Shown: positions 51,366 to 59,413 of the stretch, piece after piece | Numbering within the stretch: position 1 is the first letter of the stretch | How the letters are laid out: each line of letters begins with the position of its first letter | Source of the DNA: JAWXBR01 sp046595995 | GTDB taxonomy: Bacteria > Bacteroidota > Ignavibacteria > Kapaibacteriales > Kapaibacteriaceae | Direction of reading: 5' to 3' | Length of the DNA stretch: 64,000 nt | Assembly (NCBI GenBank): GCA_046595995.1 | Contig: JBKJNB010000148.1 | Span: 15,263 to 79,262, forward strand | Program-made: the position numbers and the translations under genes | Notes under the pieces: model-generated | Databases searched by the model: none | What the model was told of the DNA's origin: nothing | What the model saw: the letters and a program-made list of their open reading frames with translations, nothing else

Positions 51366-52667
51366 TCAAAGGCGCACTTGAAGTCCGTAAAGGGCAGAGA
51401 TCACTGTGCCATAGGTACGAGCCATTGGCTGCCCACCAATGACTCCGGTTCGGAATGGTGAATACCGAGCCTCGGCCCCAATTGTTAGAGATACGCCAGA
51501 AAACACGACACACTCGGCCTGCATTCTGCCATACGTAAGCATGCCGTCTTCACCAACGCCGGCACCAAGTCGCCCATTAAGGGTCAGAATGCCCGTCTTG
51601 AGAACCGAGTGCTGCACAAAGGCCGCACCCCAGATGGTACCTTCTGGACTGAGGCTGCTGTGGAGCTCGGTGCGATATTGGGGAGACGTGTTCGACTCGA
51701 GCGTCACCTTTGCAAGTTGGCCAGACTGGTCGATACGACCAGAGGTATTCCCGTGGACGTTCGCGAATGCCGAAGACCCATTATCGTGCACTAACCCAGA
51801 TGTCTCGTTCGTTCGGGTGTACTGCGTCGAGCCCATCTCCATACCCACAAACGTATTCGAGGCGACAGCATAGCCGATGCCCGCAGCAACCGTGGTTACG
51901 GCGCCTTCAGTCGGTGATGCAAAGCTTTGCGAGTACGATGTGCTAACGAGGACGTCTACGTTCGGTGCATCGGCGCTTGCGAGTGTAGGTTGTGGTTCAG
52001 GGCTGCGCGTATCCACAAAAACCGGAATGTCCTTGGTAGCGAACAACGCGTGCAGCGATGGCTGAAGTGCCTGTTCGCGATCATCGACTAGCACCTCAGG
52101 AGCGTTGTTCGTAGCAACAGATTCGGCAGCGATAGACGGACCCATGCTGCGTGTGCCACCTGTAGTCACAGAAGGAGCGATGGCCACAACTGGAGCGATG
52201 GCTGCAGATGGAGCGATGGCTGCAGATGGAGCGATGGCCACAGATGGTACGATGGCCACAGATGGTACGAGTGTGCGGATGCCTTGCGCAACACGATCAG
52301 TGGTGATTAAGAACTGGTTACCAAAAGGCAACGCAAGAACGAGCAACAATGCAGCAACAGCCATGACGCGACGTGCCGCACTGCCCCTGGCTCTGAGCCC
52401 CTTAACAGGACTCGTGAGCACCGACTGCTCGAGGGTTACGTTTCGGGCCAACATTGGCGCGTTGTAGATGTAGGCAAGCACTCGCTCATCAACATCGACT
52501 GGCACCGTGGTGTCGTCTTCGCAGCGCATGGCGATGTGCAGAAGTACTGCAGAGTCGAATGCTTCACGGGCTTCCGGATTGGCAGCAAGCATCGAACGAA
52601 ACTCCACGTCCTCTTCAATCGAGAGTTCGCCGTCTAAGTATTTCGATATGAGAACGTCTAGGATCAT
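51366..52667 (-). CDS. Probable anti-sigma factor, membrane-spanning
   Basis: 433 residues. Starts with a short helical cytoplasmic domain (MILDVLISKYLDGELSIEED, VEFRSMLAANPEAREAF) like the sigma-binding domain of anti-sigma factors, though the HxxxCxxC zinc motif is absent. One membrane helix near 95-115 (VMAVAALLLVLALPFGN) is followed by a periplasmic part opening with hexapeptide repeats (AIAPSA). The end resembles a small beta barrel (IGAEARYSPFRTGVIGGQPM). ATGA overlap with the sigma factor gene (52664-52667) strongly supports the pairing. The barrel-like tail would be unusual for an anti-sigma factor. Confidence 0.7.
   Translation of the reverse strand: MILDVLISKYLDGELSIEEDVEFRSMLAANPEAREAFDSAVLLHIAMRCEDDTTVPVDVDERVLAYIYNAPMLARNVTLEQSVLTSPVKGLRARGSAARRVMAVAALLLVLALPFGNQFLITTDRVAQGIRTLVPSVAIVPSVAIAPSAAIAPSAAIAPVVAIAPSVTTGGTRSMGPSIAAESVATNNAPEVLVDDREQALQPSLHALFATKDIPVFVDTRSPEPQPTLASADAPNVDVLVSTSYSQSFASPTEGAVTTVAAGIGYAVASNTFVGMEMGSTQYTRTNETSGLVHDNGSSAFANVHGNTSGRIDQSGQLAKVTLESNTSPQYRTELHSSLSPEGTIWGAAFVQHSVLKTGILTLNGRLGAGVGEDGMLTYGRMQAECVVFSGVSLTIGAEARYSPFRTGVIGGQPMARTYGTVISALYGLQVRL
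52174..52263 (-). repeat. 18-bp tandem repeat, 5 copies, in the anti-sigma factor gene
   Basis: Units at 52174, 52192, 52210, 52228 and 52246, each about GGAGCGATGGCTGCAGAT with a few changes; in frame they encode the hexapeptide AIAPSA just outside the membrane helix. Confidence 0.92.
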
Positions 52668-53233
52668 CGGGTTTGGGGTGCTACTGAGGCCAAAAGTTTT
52701 CGCATCATAAGGCGCGCACGATACACGCGCACCTTCGCAAGCGAAAGATCGATGCCGACAATAGCAGCTATTTCAATGTAAGAGTGGCCTTCGTACTCAC
52801 GCAATACAAGCGCTTCACGCAAGGCAAGAGGTAGGTGGTCGAGCGCGCGTTCGATCTGTTCTTTTAGCAGAACGTCAGATTGCACGTGATCGCCATAGGC
52901 ATGGAATGATTCGTCGAACGATACATGCTGTGCGCGCTTCGTGCGCAGATGATTGAGGCAGACACGTCGTGAAATGGTGAACAGCCAGGACCGAATGTTT
53001 GTGCCTCGGAGCTCCTGACGATGTTCGAACATGCGGATGAATGTTTCCTGGAACGCATCCTTCGCCATGGCCTCATCACCAATCATATGCCGACAGAACC
53101 GGTACACAGCTGTGTGGAACATGTCATACAACGTTCTGAAGGCACCTCGGTCGCCATTGCGAAATGCCATCACCACGGCAATAAGTTGCTCGTCGTTAAG
53201 GGGGGTGGCGGTATGGTGTGTCGTTCCACGCAT
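52664..53233 (-). CDS. ECF-family RNA polymerase sigma factor
   Basis: 189 residues. Region 2: YDMFHTAVYRFCRHMIGDEA, MAKDAFQETFIRMFEHR, LRGTNIRSWLFTISRRVCLN; region 4: LDHLPLALREALVLREYEGH, SYIEIAAIVGIDLSLAKVRV, YRARLMMRKLL. There is no region 1 or 3, as in ECF sigma factors. Overlaps the anti-sigma gene by ATGA. The next genes downstream are a T9SS cargo and a TonB receptor, so the pair may control surface or uptake functions; direct targets are not proven. Confidence 0.93.
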   Translation of the reverse strand: MRGTTHHTATPLNDEQLIAVVMAFRNGDRGAFRTLYDMFHTAVYRFCRHMIGDEAMAKDAFQETFIRMFEHRQELRGTNIRSWLFTISRRVCLNHLRTKRAQHVSFDESFHAYGDHVQSDVLLKEQIERALDHLPLALREALVLREYEGHSYIEIAAIVGIDLSLAKVRVYRARLMMRKLLASVAPQTR

Positions 53234-53316
53234 GATGTGTTGGGTGCTGCGGGGATGACAACGGCATTCGCCGGGAGGTTACATCAGCGCGATCGGTGCT
53301 GCGAGGATCGACAATA

Positions 53317-54036
53317 TCATTGTGAGAGACTCTGAGCGAGGATCCACGAGACGATACTGCTGACGCCAAAAAAGACCAATAGAACCGTTAGCCATACCAC
53401 TGCCCCAACAACATAACCATACCGACGGTCAAGGCCAACCCACGTGGTTAGGCCAACCCCAGTGGCCATGGCCTGCCAGAAGCTAAAGGCATCGATACGC
53501 TGCAGCCACAGAAAAAGGAAGGGGCTGGCCAAAGGGTCTACCGCAGCGCCGGCATGGATGCCATATCGCATAGAATCTGAGGCGATGTGGATTGCGGCGG
53601 TGACGACCGTTCCGATGATAAATATGCTCGTTGTCGCAGACACACACACCATTGCCATGCTGAACGTGTACGTCTCGCTTGTCAGGAAACGCGCCAAGAG
53701 CATGTACACGCCCGAAGAAATGATAAGGCTTAAGACAAGAACGAGCAGGTTGTTGCCGAGCAGTGCGGTGAACTGGCGTCCAGCGGAATCGAGAGGTACG
53801 ACGTCTTGCTGCTGGGGCTCAGCGTTCGCTGTTCCGGTGACGACAGCGAATTGACGATTCTCGTTTACGAGGGCAGTGTCTGAGTGCTCCCACATCTGCA
53901 CGCCCGACGCGACGAACGCGCCAAGAAGGACGGCAAGTGCAAAGGTTGCAACTGCCGCCCCTGTTGTCGATTCTTTCAATCGCCATGGCGCAACGATTGC
54001 AAACCATAGCGCACGCAGCGCGAGTACCGACCTCAC
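53317..54036 (-). CDS. Yip1-like polytopic membrane protein
   Basis: 239 residues with a short amphipathic N-terminus (LRALWFAIVAPWRLKESTTG) and about five membrane segments (for example TFALAVLLGAFVASGVQMW, LLVLVLSLIISSGVYMLLAR, SATTSIFIIGTVVTAAIHIA, VWLTVLLVFFGVSSIVSWIL). The pattern fits the YIP1/DUF1282 family of small inner-membrane proteins of unknown role. It starts immediately after the stop of the M16-like gene, so it belongs to that operon. Confidence 0.6.
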   Translation of the reverse strand: MRSVLALRALWFAIVAPWRLKESTTGAAVATFALAVLLGAFVASGVQMWEHSDTALVNENRQFAVVTGTANAEPQQQDVVPLDSAGRQFTALLGNNLLVLVLSLIISSGVYMLLARFLTSETYTFSMAMVCVSATTSIFIIGTVVTAAIHIASDSMRYGIHAGAAVDPLASPFLFLWLQRIDAFSFWQAMATGVGLTTWVGLDRRYGYVVGAVVWLTVLLVFFGVSSIVSWILAQSLSQ

Positions 54037-54037
54037 G

Positions 54038-56260
54038 TTATTGCTTGGTTGTTGGGATGAAGACGTCGTCCGTGAGCGGCGCGTTCACGGTATACGATCC
54101 CTTCGTCGTCATGGAATACAATGCATTCGCTCGCTTGATGGTTTGCGGAAGCTTCACACCCCCTACCAATACGTAGTCATCGAATCGGCTTATGGTAGTG
54201 ATAGGTCCTTGCGGTGATGTCTCTTCTTGCTCAGCCATTACAAGAAGTTTGCTCTGCTCATCGAAATAGTAGCGTTCGTTACGGTTAAGTGGCGAGACGG
54301 CGTCGACGACAATCATGCCGTTCTTCTTGCCCTTGACAGAGAGTTTGTACTTGTCGTTCTTCCAGGCTACGAGGGGAAACAACCGTGCATCGAGGAGGAA
54401 TTGTTGAACCTCTTCGCTATTCGCTTGAGATGCTGGGCCGCCAGACATCGACACCCAGGCCGTATTGCCGTCAATCCATTGCTGTTGTTTGAGCATAGGA
54501 AGGTCTAGCTGATTCGTTTCTTTGTTCGGCGCTTTGAGCTTGCGTGAGAATGTGCCCTTCATCAATTGGCCCTGAAAGACAAACTCTGCCTGTGCTTCGT
54601 ATGTCACGGTCTTTACGTTATCCAACGACTGACGTCCACCCAGCGCACCAACATAAGCGTCGATAATCTCATCGGCGCTTGCCGAGCTAGGCATAAATGC
54701 TTCGGCCTCAGATGGCTCGAGGTTCATGGTAAACTCTTTTATCGGACCGAATTGTTCGAGCTTCTCTTTGACCTCTGGACTTCCAACTACAATGATGCGT
54801 AGGTCGAACATGCCTAGATACTCATTTGCAGCACGCTGCAAATCTGCGCTGGTCAGTCGCTCGATACGGTCGGTGTAATGGATTACGTCGTCGATGGGCA
54901 CGCCGTTCAGCCACGATGATTGCAATAGTGAAGCAACAGTTGTTGCGCGCTCGAACGCCATTCTGTACTGCCCTACTTCGAACGCCTTGCGACGCACAAG
55001 AGCTTGCTCGTCTGGACCTTCGCCACCGAGCTTTTTCAGCTCACGAAGAATAACGAGAATCGTTGAGTCGGTTACGGCATTACGCACTTCCGCACCCAAG
55101 GCGATTCGGTTAAAGCGACGACCACTCGTGGTGAATCCAAATGGCGAGTATGTGTATGAGTGCGTTTCACGTAGGGTGTTGAACAGCACGCTTCCGAAAC
55201 CAGATCCCATGTATTCTGTTGTCAGGTTCACTGCATCATAGTCAGATGCCTTTAGGGGTGGGGCCGCAGCACCTATAATAACTGCACTTTGCACGGCACC
55301 TTTGCGCGGAATGAAGTAGACGCCTGGCGCCTCGGTGCGCAGTTCGGGAACAACGACCTCGGGCGCGTCGCCCTTTTCCCAGGAGCCGAGCTGGCTGTTC
55401 AGCCATTGCTTTACTTCGGTTGCGCTCACGTCACCAACAATTGCAATCGACGAACGGTTTGGACGCAGATAGGTGGAGTGGAAATCCACCACGTCTCCGC
55501 GTGTAATTGCCTGCACCGACTTTTCACTGCGGCGGCGCGCGAGTGGATTGTCCATACCGTAAATGACTTTGCGTGACAAAGCCTGAGCCATTTCAACCGG
55601 ACGTGATCGCTCGTATGCAACGTTTGCGAGAAACTGTTTCTGCACTTTCGCGAGTTCATCCTCGGGGAACGCAGGTGTACGAATCATCTCGCCTAGTAGG
55701 CCCAGTAGCAGCTTCGCGTGTTTTTTCAAAGACGAGCCACTTATCGTCAAGGCCTCGCCCACAACATTCACACCTATCGAGGCACCGACGCCGTCGAGTG
55801 ACTCAGCAATCTGCTTCGCCGTGTGGTCTTTCGTGCCCTTCGAGAGCATGTCCCCCATCATCGCAGCAGTACCTTCCTTGTTCGCCGGGTCTGCTACGTC
55901 GCCGCCGCGGTTGATTAGCGAGAACGTAATCGTTGGCTGCTCGTGATTCTCAACGACGTATACGTGCAGTCCGTTAGGAAGCGTGAACTCCTGGTATGTC
56001 GGGAATTCGAAGGCGGTTGCAGGAAGTGGTTTCGGCATTGACTTAAGGTCAGCCTTGTCAATTTCATACGTTGTCGCCGACACATCGGGCGCACTCACAG
56101 GTGTCGATGGTGTTGTCGTCTTCTTTTTTGTTGACTTAGCTTTCTTTGTCGTAGTCGCCTTCGTGCTTTTCGATGTTTGCGCTAGTACTGTTGTCGGTAA
56201 AGCCACAGCGAGCGCAAGCATGAAAATGGCTAGGGTGCGAGTAAGCATTGTTGTTCTCAT
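54038..56260 (-). CDS. M16-family protein lacking the zinc motif, fused to a LolA-like domain
   Basis: 740 residues. Signal peptide, then a Lys/Thr-rich linker (KATTTKKAKSTKKKTTTPST). Two M16 halves follow, but where active members have HxxEH this protein reads KEGTAAMMGDMLSKGT, so it cannot bind zinc; the partner-type residues (TLRETHSYTYSPFGF) are kept. The last 200 or so residues, after FMPSSASADEIIDAYVGALG, are a LolA/outer-membrane-lipoprotein-sorting-like beta domain (FVFQGQLMKGTFSRKL, RYYFDEQSKLLVMAEQE). It overlaps nothing but lies 5 bases from the active M16 gene. The pair should work as one heterodimeric periplasmic peptidase. Confidence 0.85.
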   Translation of the reverse strand: MRTTMLTRTLAIFMLALAVALPTTVLAQTSKSTKATTTKKAKSTKKKTTTPSTPVSAPDVSATTYEIDKADLKSMPKPLPATAFEFPTYQEFTLPNGLHVYVVENHEQPTITFSLINRGGDVADPANKEGTAAMMGDMLSKGTKDHTAKQIAESLDGVGASIGVNVVGEALTISGSSLKKHAKLLLGLLGEMIRTPAFPEDELAKVQKQFLANVAYERSRPVEMAQALSRKVIYGMDNPLARRRSEKSVQAITRGDVVDFHSTYLRPNRSSIAIVGDVSATEVKQWLNSQLGSWEKGDAPEVVVPELRTEAPGVYFIPRKGAVQSAVIIGAAAPPLKASDYDAVNLTTEYMGSGFGSVLFNTLRETHSYTYSPFGFTTSGRRFNRIALGAEVRNAVTDSTILVILRELKKLGGEGPDEQALVRRKAFEVGQYRMAFERATTVASLLQSSWLNGVPIDDVIHYTDRIERLTSADLQRAANEYLGMFDLRIIVVGSPEVKEKLEQFGPIKEFTMNLEPSEAEAFMPSSASADEIIDAYVGALGGRQSLDNVKTVTYEAQAEFVFQGQLMKGTFSRKLKAPNKETNQLDLPMLKQQQWIDGNTAWVSMSGGPASQANSEEVQQFLLDARLFPLVAWKNDKYKLSVKGKKNGMIVVDAVSPLNRNERYYFDEQSKLLVMAEQEETSPQGPITTISRFDDYVLVGGVKLPQTIKRANALYSMTTKGSYTVNAPLTDDVFIPTTKQ

Positions 56261-56265
56261 GCTGA

Positions 56266-57600
56266 TTACCCCTTCACTGGAGTAAAGGTGAGAACAGTAC
56301 GATTGCGCGCATCGAACAACCGCTTGGCAACACGATTAACATCGGCAGTTGTGACCTTCATGTACCTGTCCAGTTCTTCGTTAATCAAGGCAGTGTTTCC
56401 GTAGAAGCGGTAATAGTTGGAGAGTGCAAGCGCCTTGTCGTAGACCCCTACTCGTTGTCCAATGAATTGTGCTTCAGTAATGTTCTTTGCTTTCTGCAAT
56501 TCAGCTTCGGTAATGCCACCTGATGTAAGCCGCGCAAGCTGAGCGTCGATCGATTTTTCTACAGCGCCGATATCCTTACCAGGTGATGCAACGCCAATGA
56601 ACAGAAAAATTCCTGCATGCTCGTTGAAGAACGTGCTAGTGCTGACCTGTACGGCGACTTGCTCGCTGTCTACGGCTGCGCGGTAGAGACGAGAGCTTTC
56701 GCCGTTTGATAGAATAACGTCAAGTAATTCGGTAGCATAGGCGTCCGGGTCGAGCTGACCCATTGCACGGTAGCCAATGAACACGGCAGGCAATTGCGCT
56801 CGTGGATCGTCATACGATTGGCGGATATCGGCGGTAAGGGGCTTGAGACCAGTGAAGCTCGGACGCCTTGGTTCTGGACCCTTCGCATAGCCCCCGAAAT
56901 ACTCGTCAATCGTTGCGCGCACCAACTGCTCGTCGAAGTCACCGCTTACAACCAGCACGGCGTTGTTTGGTTGATAGTACATGTCATAGAATTCTTGGAA
57001 TTCTCTAATTGCTGCACTGTCGATGTGCTGCGCCGAACCAATTGTCGACCACTGATATGGGGTGCCTTCGTACAACGAAGCGAATGTCTTATCGAGCCAT
57101 CCACTGTACGACGCATTGTCATAACGATTTTTACGTTCTTCCTTTACAACACCTCGTTGAGTTTCGACACCAATCTGATTCACGTGCAGCTTGCGCATGC
57201 GTTGTGCTTCAATCCAAAGCGCCAGTCGGATTTCGTTCGATGGTACAACGAAGTGATAAACGGTTTCATCCTGCGATGTAAACGCGTTCAGCTGTCCGCC
57301 CGAACCGTTAATCATCTTGTCGATCTGTCCCCGCTCGATTACATCCGTCGATTCGAACATCAGGTGTTCAAAGAAGTGTGCGAACCCCGTACGAGCAGGA
57401 TCTTCGTCGCGCGAGCCAACTTTGTAATGCACAACCGTGGCTGCCACGGGCGCAGAGTGATCCTCGTGAAGAATTACGTGTAAGCCGTTGGCCAAATCGT
57501 ATTCTTTAAAAGCAATGGGTTTGTATTGTGCCGATGCAATGACCGCGCCGACCGTGATAACGGCGACAGCAACAATTGCCCGTTTAAACGAAGTTTTCAT
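56266..57600 (-). CDS. M16-family zinc peptidase (active subunit), exported
   Basis: 444 residues with a signal peptide (AIVAVAVITVGAVIASAQ). The inverted zinc motif HFFEH (His75, Glu78, His79) stands after RTGFA, and the third ligand Glu lies about 75 residues on in GVVKEERKNRYDN. It is a pitrilysin/PqqL-like bilobed peptidase that degrades peptides in the periplasm. Next to the zinc-less partner gene; together they form the usual M16B active/inactive pair. Confidence 0.93.
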   Translation of the reverse strand: MKTSFKRAIVAVAVITVGAVIASAQYKPIAFKEYDLANGLHVILHEDHSAPVAATVVHYKVGSRDEDPARTGFAHFFEHLMFESTDVIERGQIDKMINGSGGQLNAFTSQDETVYHFVVPSNEIRLALWIEAQRMRKLHVNQIGVETQRGVVKEERKNRYDNASYSGWLDKTFASLYEGTPYQWSTIGSAQHIDSAAIREFQEFYDMYYQPNNAVLVVSGDFDEQLVRATIDEYFGGYAKGPEPRRPSFTGLKPLTADIRQSYDDPRAQLPAVFIGYRAMGQLDPDAYATELLDVILSNGESSRLYRAAVDSEQVAVQVSTSTFFNEHAGIFLFIGVASPGKDIGAVEKSIDAQLARLTSGGITEAELQKAKNITEAQFIGQRVGVYDKALALSNYYRFYGNTALINEELDRYMKVTTADVNRVAKRLFDARNRTVLTFTPVKG

Positions 57601-57634
57601 AAAACCACTTTAGCTGCTGAATGAATGAAGCATG

Positions 57635-59251
57635 TTACGAAACACGTTGTCTACGTTTGATAACCGAGAACATCGCTATACAGAAAGTCGCAAGAACAGA
57701 TGCGTATGGCACAACATCTCCGAAACGACTATACACCGTTCGATGCCGAATCTGCTTGACCTTGCCGCTACAAACGGCGGCAATTTGTTCTGGGACCTGC
57801 ACTACGGACGTGTCACCAGAGTTGTTGCCGATGGGCGATATAAATCCGGTCACACCAGAATTCGCACATCGCATAATCCACCGACGCTGTTCGATTGCCC
57901 GCATGCGAGCGATGTCGAAGTGCTGACGTGGTCCGATTGTACCATTGTACCACGCGTCGTTCGTAATAACACACAACACGTCGGCACCATTGTTAACCAT
58001 GTCACGTGCAACCTGAGGATAGATCGATTCAATGCACACAATCGTGCCTACCCGCAGCGTTTTGGTGCCGATTGTAATGGGCAGTGGGTTCCTTGTCTGC
58101 CCCTTACCCCATGATGAAATGCCGACACCCCACTGAAACCAGTCCATTGCAAACGTCAGATCGTCAGCAAAGGGCATGCGCTCCGCAAACGGTGTTAACA
58201 TACTCTTGCGGTGTACGGGGATGGTGGTTTGTCCGGACTGCAGCACCATCGCTGCATTAAAGGAATCGAATCGTTGCGAGGGGTCGACTTTGGAACGCCG
58301 CGCAGACGGCGGTGCCGCTCCGGGCGCATACACCATCACGTCGGAGTAGCCTGTGAGCAGTGCCACACGCGAAGTATCAACCCACTTCCGCAGGTCAGCG
58401 AACTCCGGCATATTGTTAGCGCCTCTAATCGCAAATGGGATTGCTGTCTCACTCCATACAACGAGGTCTGGACGATCGCCCGTGGCGATAATGGAGTCTT
58501 CGAGGCGTTGGTGAGCAGCCACCTGCACACGCGGGTCAGACCATTTATCCCAGGGATCGATGTTCGGCTGCACGAGGTGTACTCGCACACCCGAGTCATA
58601 CTCGAGGTCATACGATTTCGAGGCAGCGTATACGCCATAGGTAAACCACGGCAACAGCACTGCAAGGCTTGCAATTGCGAATCGTATCGCGGCCTTGCGT
58701 CGGCCACTTCTAAACGCCAGGTAGCCAGCAACAATCATTGCATTAACGAGCACCACGGCAAACGTGAGCCCATACACACCCACAAGGTCCGCAGCCTGTG
58801 CGAACGGCGTATACACCATCATCATGCCTGTTGTGAGCCAAGGGTACGAAGCATCTGTTTGTCCGTGAAGCCATTCAAACGCGCACACAATTAGGGGGCT
58901 GCTCCAGAGCATGGGGCCGACGCCGAGGCGGCGTCGAATGTAGGCGAGCACATACCACGGCAGTGCGAGGAAGAACGGGTGTCCGATCCACAAGGCGATA
59001 CCGCTTGCCATTAGATACGGATCTGTGTGCGCTTGCCATGACCCAACCCACCAGTTCGTAAGTCCATGAAAGACGAAGAACGTGAGGTAGGTATGTCCGA
59101 CGATGTGTCGCTTGCGAAACTGGGGTACACGGTCAGCCCACAGCACCATAAGCGGCACGTAGGCAACAACGGAAAGCAGACCGAAAGGGTACGGTGGAAA
59201 TGAAAGGCCGAGAAGAACACCAGAAGCAAGAGCGAGAAGCAGAGAGTACAT
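57635..59251 (-). CDS. lnt: Apolipoprotein N-acyltransferase
   Basis: 538 residues. Membrane N-terminus (SGVLLGLSFPPYPFGLLSVV, a family mark, then several helices with ALWIGHPFFLALPWYVLA) and a nitrilase-like periplasmic domain with the catalytic triad in its three motifs: Glu in VWSETAIPFAI, Lys in VHRKSMLTPFAERMPF and Cys in VGTIVCIESIYP, followed by NGADVLCVITNDAWY. It adds the third acyl chain to lipoproteins. The several lipoproteins in this window need it. Separated from the T9SS cargo gene by a strong terminator. Confidence 0.94.
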   Translation of the reverse strand: MYSLLLALASGVLLGLSFPPYPFGLLSVVAYVPLMVLWADRVPQFRKRHIVGHTYLTFFVFHGLTNWWVGSWQAHTDPYLMASGIALWIGHPFFLALPWYVLAYIRRRLGVGPMLWSSPLIVCAFEWLHGQTDASYPWLTTGMMMVYTPFAQAADLVGVYGLTFAVVLVNAMIVAGYLAFRSGRRKAAIRFAIASLAVLLPWFTYGVYAASKSYDLEYDSGVRVHLVQPNIDPWDKWSDPRVQVAAHQRLEDSIIATGDRPDLVVWSETAIPFAIRGANNMPEFADLRKWVDTSRVALLTGYSDVMVYAPGAAPPSARRSKVDPSQRFDSFNAAMVLQSGQTTIPVHRKSMLTPFAERMPFADDLTFAMDWFQWGVGISSWGKGQTRNPLPITIGTKTLRVGTIVCIESIYPQVARDMVNNGADVLCVITNDAWYNGTIGPRQHFDIARMRAIEQRRWIMRCANSGVTGFISPIGNNSGDTSVVQVPEQIAAVCSGKVKQIRHRTVYSRFGDVVPYASVLATFCIAMFSVIKRRQRVS

Positions 59252-59299
59252 GGCATCTAAAATAAGGAGCGTTCAGCGAGACCCATTGGCATAATAGAA

Positions 59300-59358
59300 G
59301 ACCGCTCCGATTACCATAAAAAAAGACCGCTCCGATTACCATAAAAAAAGACCGCTCC
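59300..59358 (-). repeat. 25-bp tandem repeat, about 2.4 copies, copying half of a terminator
   Basis: Units 59300-59324 and 59325-59349 are identical (GACCGCTCCGATTACC then ATAAAAAAA), and the next 9 bases (59350-59358) start a third. Each carries the GACCGCTCC arm and A-run (T-run on the minus strand) of the hairpin at 59350-59383, so the 3' half of the terminator has been duplicated. Confidence 0.95.
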
Positions 59359-59383
59359 TGAGTCCGAGGACGCAGGAGCGGTC
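59350..59383 (-). terminator. Intrinsic terminator of the T9SS cargo gene
   Basis: On the minus strand GACCGCTCCTG and CAGGAGCGGTC pair over 11 bp around a 12-base loop and are followed at once by seven Ts (59349-59343). It lies 30 bases after the stop of the gene starting at 59414. Two further copies of the 3' arm and T-run lie downstream. Confidence 0.92.
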
Positions 59384-59413
59384 AAAGCATGCATAGCCGT
59401 TAGGCTGGGCGAG

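Larger units (their letters stand above)
1223..56843. repeat. Dispersed octamer AAGGGGCT, 20 copies
   Basis: Exact copies of AAGGGGCT or its complement AGCCCCTT start at 1223, 1238, 5832, 7631, 7765, 8816, 14818, 15417, 20556, 20962, 23781, 29525, 32108, 38084, 38453, 47262, 48543, 52396, 53519 and 56836. Twelve read on the plus strand and eight on the minus. About 2 are expected in 64 kb for equal base use. All but 8816 are inside genes, in several codon contexts (KGL, KGA, SPL), so the bias acts on DNA, not protein. At least ten more sites match the 7-base core AAGGGGC. The interval given spans the first to the last copy and is not a single element. Confidence 0.8.

Noticed and set aside
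53444..53854. 136-codon open frame on the plus strand opposite the Yip1-like gene
   Set aside because: Shadow of the membrane protein gene, low-complexity and without a start signal.
59300..59358. Two to three 25-bp repeats as a possible CRISPR or attachment site
   Set aside because: No spacers; each unit is a copy of the adjacent terminator arm and T-run.
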